This document shows, in pieces, positions 1 through 9,458 of a stretch of 64,000 nt of DNA. Origin of the DNA: a candidate division KSB3 bacterium. GTDB taxonomy: Bacteria; Moduliflexota; Moduliflexia; Moduliflexales; Moduliflexaceae. The stretch is taken from positions 124,001 through 188,000 of the forward strand of contig PDSJ01000013.1 in the NCBI GenBank assembly GCA_002748425.1. The letters run 5' to 3'. A program made the translations under genes and the position numbers. Position 1 is the first letter of the stretch. Every line of letters starts with the position of its first letter. The notes below the pieces were generated by a model. The model had not been told where the DNA came from, did no database searches, and worked only from the letters and a program-made list of their open reading frames with translations.

Positions 1-639
1 TCCCGGATGAAAGACGCGAAAATCGACTCCATTCGGCAATGCCGTCAAAGCGTCCCAGGCGCTGACAAGTCGATGAAAATCCTTGACCTCCTGTTCCGAC
101 ACAAGAAATCCATGCTGAAAACGCTTCGTGATTTGAGACTCATAGGCCCGAAGCTTACGACTTTCCCGTCGGTAAATCACAGTCCATGGAAATTGAGCAT
201 ATTTCGCATATTGCGCCCATTTTTCAGAATCGACATCAACAAAATCAATGATGGCAGGGATCGGACAGTTCTGAGGCACATATTGCGCCATTGATGAACA
301 GTACACAAAAATCAGATCATACTCCCCGCGTTGTATCGACGTTCGGACAAGGTCCGCCAAGCGGGGAGAATAGAAAAACGGCAGCGTCAAAGGATTTGAT
401 GTTGTAAGGGACAGTAACGCCCGCATCTTCGACTGCAGTGGAGACTGATAGACAACCTTTACAGACCGGCAGAACTTCTGTAGTTTATGCTCGTAGCGAA
501 TTTCCTGCTCATCATCAGTCAAGCAAAGCAGTGCAACCTGGTGACGCCGGGCCAGATAACGGATTTCATGAAATGAGCGAAGTTTATCTCCTTTGTTCGG
601 AGGATACGGAACCCGCTGTGTAAGGAACAGGATATTCAT
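1..639 (-). CDS. Exosortase A/PEP-CTERM-associated sugar transferase, stp1-like (3' end beyond window)
   Basis: Reverse complement from 639 is open to the window edge: MNILFLTQRVPYPPNKGDKLRSFHEIRYLARRHQVALLCLTDDEQE..., typical of the TIGR03087-type N-terminus. Absent from the ORF track because the stop lies outside the window. ATG overlaps the stop of the upstream GT gene. Confidence 0.8.
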   Translation of the reverse strand, partial: MNILFLTQRVPYPPNKGDKLRSFHEIRYLARRHQVALLCLTDDEQEIRYEHKLQKFCRSVKVVYQSPLQSKMRALLSLTTSNPLTLPFFYSPRLADLVRTSIQRGEYDLIFVYCSSMAQYVPQNCPIPAIIDFVDVDSEKWAQYAKYAQFPWTVIYRRESRKLRAYESQITKRFQHGFLVSEQEVKDFHRLVSAWDALTALPNGVDFRVFHPG

Positions 640-1772
640 GAATTCGTCTCCATCAATGACTCATAAACCGCTTCGACTGCTTTGAGGCGCTGAGTGAAAG
701 AAAATTTTTCGCAGACACTTTGCCGGCCGTTCTTGCGTAATTTTTCAGCAAGTGCTTCATCGTTCAACACGTTGAGCGCTGCCTTTGAAATGCCGTCAAC
801 ATCCCCAACCTGAAACAAGAGGCCGTCATGCCCATCCTGTATTATCTCTCCGACGCCGCCGACCTTGGTATAGATCACCGGCGCTTCCATGGCCATGGCT
901 TCAAGGGCGGTATTCGGCGTTCCCTCGATACGGGCGGTGGAAAGGAATACATCCAGCCCGGCATAAATTTTTATCGTGTCGTGACGGAAGCCCAGAAAAC
1001 GGATATTTTCTGACAGGCCAAGATCAGCAACTTCTTGCTCTAACTCGTCGCGATCAGGGCCATCACCGACGATCAGGAAATAACAGTCCGGACGTTCGGC
1101 AATGACTCGCTGTGCGACTTTAAGGGTTGTCGGCAAATCTTTTTCATAGCGTAAACGCCCGACCACACCGACCACTTTTGCAGAAACAGGCAGCGACAGT
1201 TCATCCCGAATCGTTTCGGGAACGTTTGTGCGCTGCCAGGCATCCGTGTCAATGGCGTTATGAATAACCGTAATCTTCTCTGCCGGAAGGCCCCGGGCCA
1301 CCATAAACTCTTTCAACGCACATGATACGGCGATAATTTTGTCGTAGTGCTTTAACAGCTTCAAATTCAGCCAGGTATAGAATTTCATTTTCAGGCTGTC
1401 GTGATCCTGCCAGAGGTGGGCCGTAAACAGGCGTTTCACTCGCGGGTTCAGCAAGGTCGCCAGATAACCGACAACACAGGTTTTATGATCTCTGGTATGA
1501 ATGATGTCAATCTGATGCTGCTTGATCAAGCGCCGGACACGTAAAATATTGTCAAGATCGAGTTTTTTGTATTCCGGAACTTCGTGAATTGTCAAGCCCT
1601 TAGCTCTGGCCCAATTGCCAATTTGGAAATCTGTGTCGTACGCGCCATGCATATACATCAACACGTGAGTGAATTTTGCGGGGTTGGCTTTTTCTGCAAT
1701 CAACAACACTGTTTTATCCGGACCGCCACCAGTGGTATACGTGCTGCGACATTGCATAATATTGATCGGCAT
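636..1772 (-). CDS. Glycosyltransferase family 4 (GT-B)
   Basis: 378 aa; GGGPDKTVLL N-term, VGVVGRLRYEKDLPTTLKV, EGTPNTALEAMAMEAPVIYTKVGGVGEII. Confidence 0.88.
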   Translation of the reverse strand: MPINIMQCRSTYTTGGGPDKTVLLIAEKANPAKFTHVLMYMHGAYDTDFQIGNWARAKGLTIHEVPEYKKLDLDNILRVRRLIKQHQIDIIHTRDHKTCVVGYLATLLNPRVKRLFTAHLWQDHDSLKMKFYTWLNLKLLKHYDKIIAVSCALKEFMVARGLPAEKITVIHNAIDTDAWQRTNVPETIRDELSLPVSAKVVGVVGRLRYEKDLPTTLKVAQRVIAERPDCYFLIVGDGPDRDELEQEVADLGLSENIRFLGFRHDTIKIYAGLDVFLSTARIEGTPNTALEAMAMEAPVIYTKVGGVGEIIQDGHDGLLFQVGDVDGISKAALNVLNDEALAEKLRKNGRQSVCEKFSFTQRLKAVEAVYESLMETNS

Positions 1773-1774
1773 AA

Positions 1775-2320
1775 CTAAGATTCCTCCTCTGTGTCTGGGG
1801 TGTTTGTCCCGATAATTTCAGCAGGAACACCGCCGACAATCATATTGTCGGGGACTGGTTTCACCACAACAGCATTTGCCCCGATCGTCACATGATTACC
1901 AATCGTGATGTCTCCAAGCACTTTGGCTCCGGCCCCTGCCAGAACATGACTGCCGACAGTGGGCGGCTCGCCACGCCCTCCTTTATCACCGAACGTCACA
2001 CCATGATAAACCGTACAATGCTCCCCCATTGTGACATGGGAGTGAAAGATAATTCCTCCAAAATGATGAATACGCAGGCCTTTGCCGATATCAGCTTCCG
2101 CTGGGATGGAAATGCCAGTCACGATTTCCGTCAAGCGCTCGATGATAAAGCGGAACGGTTGTGTTGGAATACCTCGCACATAACACCATCGAAAGATACG
2201 ATAGACGACAATCGCCTGAAAACCTTGCGAAACTAATCCTCGCAGCAGGATGCGCCACGGGCGTCCTCCGCCGGTCTCTTCTGAAAACCTCGCCAAATCG
2301 GCTTTAACATATTCAAACAT
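1775..2320 (-). CDS. Serine acetyltransferase-like hexapeptide-repeat acyltransferase
   Basis: 181 aa; left-handed beta-helix repeats (IGKGLRIHHFGGIIFHSHVTMGEHCTVYHGVTFGDKGGRGEPPTVGSHVLAGAGAKVLGDITIGNHVTIGANAVVVKPVP). Confidence 0.85.
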   Translation of the reverse strand: MFEYVKADLARFSEETGGGRPWRILLRGLVSQGFQAIVVYRIFRWCYVRGIPTQPFRFIIERLTEIVTGISIPAEADIGKGLRIHHFGGIIFHSHVTMGEHCTVYHGVTFGDKGGRGEPPTVGSHVLAGAGAKVLGDITIGNHVTIGANAVVVKPVPDNMIVGGVPAEIIGTNTPDTEEES

Positions 2321-2330
2321 CGTTGTTCAG

Positions 2331-4229
2331 TCATTTTTCGGCTGAAGGCGCGGTAAACGCTTTCAACCAAAACTCTAAAATCATCAAAGAATTTAACAGA
2401 TAATCATGATTCACCTTCCCCGTAGTATGCTCGGAAAAAATCTGGTGAACATAAGCTTTGTCGACAAAATCAAGATAGCGCGATTGCGGGCTGAACAAGG
2501 TGTCATGAACCAGATCTTTCAGCTCGTGACGAAACCAGACACTCGTGGGATGGCTGAACCCGCGTTCTTTTTTATGAAAGAGGATTTCGTCGGGAAGCAA
2601 GCCCTGAATGGCTTTCTTATAGATGAGGCGGGCACCATCATCTTCTGCGCTCGGCTGCCGGATTTTAAAATGCTGCGGGGTCTTGAGCGCTTGCTCTGCC
2701 AGACGGAAATCCAGAAACGGCATACGATTGACAATATGATTTGCAGAGGCCATACGCTCATTTTTAAACACCAGATCATCCGGCAGAAAGGTTTTAATCA
2801 GCCCATAATGGTAAATATTAAGCGGATCGCGCAATGCGGTTTCTGCGATGTAGGCTTTCCCAACGCTCAAAGGATCGAGAGTGCTGAGCAAAGAATGGTT
2901 TTTCATGACTGGTGTACGATGATCGTAAAACGAAGGAATCCAGGTCAAGTGGCGCTCATCATCCGCCAAGCCGATCCGATACAGCAATCGCAGCACTTTA
3001 TGAGGCAGCGTATTCCCGAGCGGAATGGATGGAAAGAGCCGGTGTAAGACTCCCTGCCGGAAGCAGGAGGGAATCCTGAGAAAGCGTTGAAATTCCCGCT
3101 CGCCGTGCGAAGTTGTCGAGCAAAAAATCTGATCGGCGCCGATGCCGTCAAAACCAACGCTGCAACCCGTTTCTTTCACAAGTTCAAAGGCTTTATACAT
3201 GCCGACATACGCATGATCATTCACTGGACTGTCAAGAAACGCAGCAGCCTGCTGAAAAATTTTCGCAAACTCATCTATCCGCAGAATCGCATTTACTTTC
3301 TCGATCGGATAGCGCTGATACATAATCTGCTGAAGCGGCGCATCGCTGAAATACTGCTCATCAAACGCAATGGAGCAACCCGGAAACGATTGAGTCTTCT
3401 TGTGCGTGACAAGCGTGGCTGCAATCAAACTGCTGTCGATTCCACCGCTTAACAAACTTCCGAACGTCCCGCCATAGTCTGCCCGAAGTCTGATCGAATC
3501 AAGAATCAACTCGCGTAGCTCTTCAGTAAAATCATCTTCTGTTCGTGAATACTCTTCCTGAATGTCTTTCAACCCCCAATAGTCATGCTCCGCGATTCTT
3601 CCCTGGTGATAGACTGCCACCGTTCCCGGACGCAGACAGTACACATCCTCAAACATTGTATACGGCGGGCTGATGGCAGTGGATGAGAGATAGCGATAAA
3701 TCCCTGTTTCTGAAAGCGCAGGCGAAAACAGTCCGCTCTGCAGAAGCGCCTGCAAGCCCGATGCAAAGAGGAGACTATTTTGCTGAATCGTGTAAAACAG
3801 GCTGCGGCCTCCAAGATGGTCTCGAGCCATATACACACTATTTGCATCTCTATCCCACAACACGATCACAAAAATGCCGTTCAAATATTTCGGGAAATCT
3901 TTCCCAAATTTCTCATACAACGGGATGATCGTAGAAAAGACCGACTCCTTGTCAGGAGATACGAGCGCATCACCAAGCAGCGACCCAAGTTCACGCTCAT
4001 TGTAAATTTCTCCTTCAATCACTGCAACAATGGATTCGGAAGCATTTTTAACAAGTGCCCGGGATACATACTGCTCTGAGCCGCGCACACCGAGTCCCAG
4101 GCAAGGGGAATGCCGGCGATGCACAGCCTCTGTGTCGCCGCCCCGGCCTGCAATTGCGTCAAACATCTTTCGGATCACATCATCAAGTGGTCTCTCTTCG
4201 CTGGATACTACCCCAAAAATAGAAAACAT
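2331..4229 (-). CDS. Asparagine synthase (glutamine-hydrolysing)-like amidotransferase, glutaminase Cys absent
   Basis: 632 aa; MFSIFGVV... N-term, GEIYNERELG, LLSGGIDSSLIAATL (PP-loop), GFDGIGADQIF; sits in the exosortase-associated glycan locus. Confidence 0.85.
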   Translation of the reverse strand: MFSIFGVVSSEERPLDDVIRKMFDAIAGRGGDTEAVHRRHSPCLGLGVRGSEQYVSRALVKNASESIVAVIEGEIYNERELGSLLGDALVSPDKESVFSTIIPLYEKFGKDFPKYLNGIFVIVLWDRDANSVYMARDHLGGRSLFYTIQQNSLLFASGLQALLQSGLFSPALSETGIYRYLSSTAISPPYTMFEDVYCLRPGTVAVYHQGRIAEHDYWGLKDIQEEYSRTEDDFTEELRELILDSIRLRADYGGTFGSLLSGGIDSSLIAATLVTHKKTQSFPGCSIAFDEQYFSDAPLQQIMYQRYPIEKVNAILRIDEFAKIFQQAAAFLDSPVNDHAYVGMYKAFELVKETGCSVGFDGIGADQIFCSTTSHGEREFQRFLRIPSCFRQGVLHRLFPSIPLGNTLPHKVLRLLYRIGLADDERHLTWIPSFYDHRTPVMKNHSLLSTLDPLSVGKAYIAETALRDPLNIYHYGLIKTFLPDDLVFKNERMASANHIVNRMPFLDFRLAEQALKTPQHFKIRQPSAEDDGARLIYKKAIQGLLPDEILFHKKERGFSHPTSVWFRHELKDLVHDTLFSPQSRYLDFVDKAYVHQIFSEHTTGKVNHDYLLNSLMILEFWLKAFTAPSAEK

Positions 4230-4278
4230 GCTGCCCCCCCTTTAGCTATGCTTCACATATCGTTACACCACAAAATGA

Positions 4279-5430
4279 TTACGAGGATCGCTTTCCATCA
4301 ACGGCTTTATAATATACGTCCGTATACGTCTTCACCATATTTTCCAATGAAAACAGCTCATGGACCCGTTTTCTGCCAGCTTTCCCCATACGGTGCCGCA
4401 GTTCTTCATCGAAGAGCAGTTTCAGGATCATCGCCGCCATTTCATCTTCATTATCACTTTCTACAAGAAAAGCAGTTTCCTGATCGATCACAACTTCGGA
4501 ATTACCGCCGACCCGCGTGGCGACGATCGGGAGGCTTGACGCCATCGCTTCTAATAATGAAACTGATGTGCCTTCACTGAACGATGGAAGAACAAAAATA
4601 TCAAAGACCTGCAGGAGTTCGGGAATATCATCTCTTGCTCCTAAAAACACAGCCTTTTCTCCAAGCTCAAGCGACAGTGCCAAACGCTTCAATTTGTCTT
4701 CGTCCGGGCCGTCTCCAACAATCAGCAATGAGGCCTGCGGAGCGTGTTCAAGCACATTTTTAAACGCCCGTAAAAGCAAAGGATGGTTCTTGACATGGTG
4801 CAGGCGGGCAACGATTCCGATAAGAGGCCCATCGTGCGAAATCCCGATCGAGCGCTTCTTCACGGCAGGATCGATATCCAGCGAAAAGCGTTGCAAATCA
4901 ATCCCGTTATAGATCACCTTAATTCGGTGCGTTGGAAAATTTTCATATATCGCTAAATTCTCTTTCAGACTTTGAGAAATTGCGATAATTTCATGGGTAA
5001 AAAGACTGAGAAAAGGATTCACCAGCCGTCGTTTCCATTTTTTACGATAAGGAAACGCAATACCGTGTTCCGTAAAAACCAGTTTCGGACGATACACAGC
5101 CCCGCGAAGTTTGCAATAAAGGCTCGCAAGAAGTCCGTAAAAATATGGAGTATACTGCTGCGCGTGTATTACGTCAATTCGCTCATCCTGGATAATATGA
5201 TAGAGCTTTGGGATCAGAGTCCAGTCTACACCTGGCACTCTATGCAGTTGATAGACCTGCCGGCCATCGTTCTTCAGAACTTCACCAAAATGCCCGAACT
5301 CATCAAGACAGCAGACAACGGGACGAACCTTGTGCTTGTCGACGTGTCGGACGATATCATAGACAAGCTTTTCGGTTCCGCCGAACACAAGGCTTAAAGC
5401 GATTTGTAGTACATTAATCGGTTTTTTCAT
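4279..5430 (-). CDS. Glycosyltransferase family 4
   Basis: GT-B motifs GGTEKLVYDI, GIVARLHHVKNHPLLLRAF, SEGTSVSLLEAMASSLPIVATRVGGNSEVV. Start refined to 5430 (MKKPINVLQIA) with AGGAA upstream; the ORF track extends to 5472. Confidence 0.88.
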   Translation of the reverse strand: MKKPINVLQIALSLVFGGTEKLVYDIVRHVDKHKVRPVVCCLDEFGHFGEVLKNDGRQVYQLHRVPGVDWTLIPKLYHIIQDERIDVIHAQQYTPYFYGLLASLYCKLRGAVYRPKLVFTEHGIAFPYRKKWKRRLVNPFLSLFTHEIIAISQSLKENLAIYENFPTHRIKVIYNGIDLQRFSLDIDPAVKKRSIGISHDGPLIGIVARLHHVKNHPLLLRAFKNVLEHAPQASLLIVGDGPDEDKLKRLALSLELGEKAVFLGARDDIPELLQVFDIFVLPSFSEGTSVSLLEAMASSLPIVATRVGGNSEVVIDQETAFLVESDNEDEMAAMILKLLFDEELRHRMGKAGRKRVHELFSLENMVKTYTDVYYKAVDGKRSS

Positions 5431-5595
5431 ACATTTCCTGTGGAGAGAAATAGCTCGATCTTTCAATACCAAGGTGTTTCTTCACAACGCAGCGCTCATG
5501 CCGATATATCTTTCATGCGCATTATTGACACACAAACGACCAGAGAGTAAAATATGTCTCACAAGAACGATTCCTCCTGGAGAGACATGTCCGCT

Positions 5596-7038
5596 TCAGT
5601 ATGAAAAGGATTCCGGCAAATGTTTACACGCTTGTCCAAACATGATCTCCTCTTCGCCATCTTCCTCCCCCATTGCTTCCCGCCGGAGTTTCGCCTTACC
5701 CAAATTTGCGACAATCCCTCCCATAGCTAAATGCCAGTAAAAAAAATCTACCAATTCAAGGTTGAGAAAGGTCATACAGATGATCCACCCAACAAGTCCG
5801 GCCTCAAGAGCCATGGCAAAAGAATGTATGTTTATTCCATCAACGATCCGAGGGTATCGACGAGGGATAAAGTGAAGCTGCAGCCAGACAAACGCGATCA
5901 AGATGCACCAGAGAGGAAAGACAAGCAGCCCTCCGCTGACCAAAACGTTAATTTGCGTGTTATGAATGGCTTTTCCTCCCTTACCTTCATGATAAATCAA
6001 TGCAAATTCTTCCGGATCCAGGACCTCCGAAATAACATCAAAATGCCGGGCATAGATATGGGGATACACTCGCATCCCAACCCCTGTCACCCAGTACTGC
6101 GGTTGAGTTCTGTAGACCTGAAGCGCCCCTTTCCACATCGCAATTCTTCCCGCTGATGAGCCTTCGCGTTCGACCTCTCCGCTTTCCACATCCTCTTTTC
6201 CGAAGATCGTTGACAAGCGTTTGGTATACTCATCAAAAAAGCCCTCCGGAGCTAAGTTGATGAGTACGCCGATCAGGACTCCTCCGACAAGCACAAGAGT
6301 ACCCAACATTTTAATTTTCTGGGTGAACGGCGACCGGATAAAAATGTAGCCCATGACACCGATTAAACCGAGAAACGCCCCTCGGGAACCACCGAACAGA
6401 ATAAAGATCGTAAACACCAGAAAAGACGGTATTGCCACAAAGACTCTGATCCACTTTTTCCGGCTGAACAGAAAATAATAAGTCATCGGGAAGAGCATGA
6501 CATATACAGAAGAAATATCGTTAATATCGGACAACTGCTCGCCGCCCAGCCCTTCCATACGGGTGTTTCCTCCAAATTTTTGTTGAATGCCCCAGATCGC
6601 TAACAACGTAAACAACACAAGGCTCATCGCGTAATATAATTCGAACTTTTTCGCGCTGTTGATCGACTTGGCCATCACAAAAGTGTACAGCGTCATCTTC
6701 CAAAAACTTATCGTCCACATCCAGCTCAAATTTTTATTTAAAGAAAAAGCTGAGACAATGCTCATACCGATAGCAAGCAGCCAGAATATCTTTTGTTGAG
6801 AAGACACAGGGGTGAATGCAGGAGTGAGCTTCTCGGAATTTTTATTAATCAGCCATGAGATAAAACACACGAGCTGTGTCATGAGATAGATCCGACCGGC
6901 AGCACTCTTATCTCCCCACATCAATTGCTCGGGACGAATAATGTTCGCCAACGTATAAGAAAGGACACCATAGTAGGGATCATGAAATGCAATAATCAAC
7001 GGGGTCCAAAATATAAAAATGACTATCAGGCGTCTCAT
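5596..7038 (-). CDS. O-antigen ligase-like / probable O-glycosylation ligase, exosortase A-associated
   Basis: 480 aa polytopic protein; N-term MRRLIVIFIFWTPLIIAFHDPYYGVLSYTLANIIRPEQLMWG resembles TIGR03097; Wzy_C-type loop GGSRGAFLGL. Confidence 0.8.
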   Translation of the reverse strand: MRRLIVIFIFWTPLIIAFHDPYYGVLSYTLANIIRPEQLMWGDKSAAGRIYLMTQLVCFISWLINKNSEKLTPAFTPVSSQQKIFWLLAIGMSIVSAFSLNKNLSWMWTISFWKMTLYTFVMAKSINSAKKFELYYAMSLVLFTLLAIWGIQQKFGGNTRMEGLGGEQLSDINDISSVYVMLFPMTYYFLFSRKKWIRVFVAIPSFLVFTIFILFGGSRGAFLGLIGVMGYIFIRSPFTQKIKMLGTLVLVGGVLIGVLINLAPEGFFDEYTKRLSTIFGKEDVESGEVEREGSSAGRIAMWKGALQVYRTQPQYWVTGVGMRVYPHIYARHFDVISEVLDPEEFALIYHEGKGGKAIHNTQINVLVSGGLLVFPLWCILIAFVWLQLHFIPRRYPRIVDGINIHSFAMALEAGLVGWIICMTFLNLELVDFFYWHLAMGGIVANLGKAKLRREAMGEEDGEEEIMFGQACKHLPESFSY

Positions 7039-7085
7039 GGCTGTAACGGGGACACAAGAAAAATACGGTTGAGTGACAGCTTTAA

Positions 7086-7132
7086 TCCTTCACGATTTCT
7101 GCACACATACTCTAAGACGAAATCATGAAGGA
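7086..7132. repeat. Inverted repeat, 14-nt arms (13/14), 19-nt loop
   Basis: TCCTTCACGATTTC (7086-7099) vs GAAATCATGAAGGA (7119-7132), between lpxC and the O-ligase gene. Confidence 0.6.
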
Positions 7133-7234
7133 GCGATGGCTGAGTGTCAAGTAAATTTGGGGAAATTTGTGTTTGTGCCACGCTGCAGGGACACACAGAA
7201 CGTCTGCCTCCCTCGAATCCTGGAGCGTAGAAGT

Positions 7235-8185
7235 CTAGACAAAAATCCGAGAGGAAGAAAAGGCTGTCACTTCAGGAATATCAATTCGCTCCACACGTTC
7301 CCACGCATTGTTATGCAATTCTGGCGGCAGCTTGTGTCCGGCGAGATAGCCCCAACACTCAGGATGGGCGAGAGTGGCTTTCACAAACTGCGTATGCAAG
7401 GCATGCCCGCCTTTGAACACCTTAATATGTCCCAGCACCGGATGACCCAGAAATGCGAGGTCACCGAGAAGATCCAAAATTTTATGGCGTACCGGTTCAT
7501 CATGGTAGCGCAGAGAGTCATTCATGATGCGATCTTGCGCAAAGACCACAGCATTATCCAACGACCCGCCTTTCGATAAGCCCATCTTCAATAAGGTTTC
7601 AACCTCTTCGTACAGACAAAATGTCCTGGCATGGGAGATTTCGTTGATATACCCCCGAGGAGAGAGCTCGAACGTTTTGGACTGCGTCCCGATCAGAGGA
7701 TTTGGAAAATCAATGATATATGTCACCTTGAAGCCGTCATAAGGCTCGACTGAAAGAATCCCGTCTTTATGTCTCACCTCAAGTGCTTGATGGAACTGTA
7801 TCACGCTATTGGCGGCCTTTCGTCTGATAATACCGGCATCGAGAAACATGTTTACAAAGCAGGCGGCACTGCCGTCCATCACAGGGGCTTCATTGCTGTC
7901 GATTTCGATCGTGAGATTGGTAATTCCCAGGGCATATGCTGCCGAGAGGACATGTTCGACCGTTTTGATCGAGCACGTACCGTCACTTATTGTCGTCGCA
8001 TAACTTAAATCGCTGATATTGTGAGGCTCAACCCGCAAGACAGGATGTCCTTCAAGGTCGATTCGCTTAAATATAATGCCCGTTCCAACGGTCGCCGGTT
8101 TAAAGGTCATCCTGACAGGATGACCGGTATGCAGACCGATTCCGGAACAAGAAATCTGTTTTTTAAGATGTTTCTGCATGTACAT
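7235..8185 (-). CDS. lpxC: UDP-3-O-acyl-N-acetylglucosamine deacetylase
   Basis: 316 aa; SGIGLHTGHPVRMTFKPA, SIKTVEHVLSAAYALGITN, LSKGGSLDNAVVF, DEPVRHKILDLLGDLAFLG. Confidence 0.95.
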   Translation of the reverse strand: MYMQKHLKKQISCSGIGLHTGHPVRMTFKPATVGTGIIFKRIDLEGHPVLRVEPHNISDLSYATTISDGTCSIKTVEHVLSAAYALGITNLTIEIDSNEAPVMDGSAACFVNMFLDAGIIRRKAANSVIQFHQALEVRHKDGILSVEPYDGFKVTYIIDFPNPLIGTQSKTFELSPRGYINEISHARTFCLYEEVETLLKMGLSKGGSLDNAVVFAQDRIMNDSLRYHDEPVRHKILDLLGDLAFLGHPVLGHIKVFKGGHALHTQFVKATLAHPECWGYLAGHKLPPELHNNAWERVERIDIPEVTAFSSSRIFV

Positions 8186-8369
8186 AACTTAAAAAATCCT
8201 TTATTGTCTATACGAAAAATCGCGCACTATGCGCGGCGTGTCTCCTGTAAAATAGCATCTCAACGCGTGCACTCGAGAGAACAAGCAAAAATGATACCAG
8301 ACCATCGAGGAACCTTGCTCTCTGTTACTGACAAACGCATTTGTGGGAAAATGGAATTTCCTGCAGAGC

Positions 8370-8403
8370 AACAGGACTGTATACTTTATCATACAGTCCT
8401 GTT
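8370..8403. repeat. Perfect 13-bp inverted repeat (hairpin/operator-like)
   Basis: AACAGGACTGTAT-ACTTTATC-ATACAGTCCTGTT in the lpxC/galU divergent region. Confidence 0.75.
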
Positions 8404-8541
8404 AAAAAATATATACACTTTGCAGGTGACGCTTATTTTTATTGACAAATACACAAGGCATCCTTCAAGTATGAAAGGGATGGTATAAGCACTGTTACTT
8501 GTTCCGACTCATGGAGCAGTCCAAAAAGGAGCACATGTATT

Positions 8542-9444
8542 ATGCAACAGACTCACAAGATCACTAAAGGCGTCATCGCGGTCGCTGGTTCGGGAACCCG
8601 CTTCCTGCCGGCGACAAAATCACTGCCCAAAGAAATGCTGCCGATCGTAGACAGGCCAATCGTACACTATGTGGTGGAAGAAATGGTACAAGCCGGTATC
8701 ACGGATATTGTCTTCGTCACAAGAGCGGATAAAAAAGTCCTGGACGACTATTTCGATCGCAATTTTACTCTGGAATACGAGCTGAAGCAAGCCGGGAAAA
8801 CGAAATATCTCAAAGAGGTCGAACGCATTTCGCAAATGGCCAATTTCATCTCTATCCGGCAAAAAGGCCCATACGGAAACGGCACACCTGTTCTGAACGC
8901 TCAAAGCTTTGTGGGAGACGAGCCTTTTGTCTTTGCATTTGGAGACGATCTCGTCAAATCTGCGGTCTCTTTCACGAAACAACTTCTTGACAATTACGAG
9001 CACAATCAGTCCCTTGTCGTAGGTTGCCAGGAAGTCGAACCGGAAGAGGTGAGTTCTTACGGAATCATCAAACTCAGAGAAAACAGTGCGCTCATGGAGG
9101 TAGAAGGAATTGTTGAAAAGCCGAAACCGGAAGACGCGCCGTCGCGCCTGTCGAGCATCGGGCGTTTCATCCTGTTCCCTGAAATCTGCGAAATCCTCAA
9201 GGAATGCCCCCTGGGTAAAGGCGGCGAACTCTGGCTGACTGATGCAATTCAGGAATATATCAGACGTGGACACCGTGTCACGGCTCAAGCTGTCAACGGT
9301 GGACGCTGGTATACGACGGGCGATCCCCTGCACTTCCTGGAAGTCACGCTCGAATACGCCCTCGACCGCGAAGAATATGGACCGGCTTTACGGAAGCTGC
9401 TGCAACGTTACGTTCAACGAGAAAAAAGAAATCAGCGGCACTAA
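8542..9444 (+). CDS. galU: UTP--glucose-1-phosphate uridylyltransferase
   Basis: 300 aa; AGSGTRFLPATKSLPKEMLPIVDRPIVHYVVEE, GIVEKPKPEDAPS, GGRWYTTGDPLHFLE. Confidence 0.94.
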   Translation: MQQTHKITKGVIAVAGSGTRFLPATKSLPKEMLPIVDRPIVHYVVEEMVQAGITDIVFVTRADKKVLDDYFDRNFTLEYELKQAGKTKYLKEVERISQMANFISIRQKGPYGNGTPVLNAQSFVGDEPFVFAFGDDLVKSAVSFTKQLLDNYEHNQSLVVGCQEVEPEEVSSYGIIKLRENSALMEVEGIVEKPKPEDAPSRLSSIGRFILFPEICEILKECPLGKGGELWLTDAIQEYIRRGHRVTAQAVNGGRWYTTGDPLHFLEVTLEYALDREEYGPALRKLLQRYVQREKRNQRH

Positions 9445-9458
9445 TAAGGATATATAGT

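Noticed and set aside
785-1105. Antisense ORFs (e.g. 785-1105 +, 2406-3047 +, 4972-5397 +, 7073-7579 +, 20169-20513 +) opposite clear genes
   Set aside because: They overlap strongly supported CDSs on the other strand, have low-complexity or Arg/His/Cys-rich composition and no recognisable motifs.
8370-8403. LexA/SOS-box interpretation of ACTGTAT...ATACAGT
   Set aside because: CTG-to-CAG spacing is N14, not the N10 of the canonical gammaproteobacterial box, and neither neighbouring gene is a typical SOS target.
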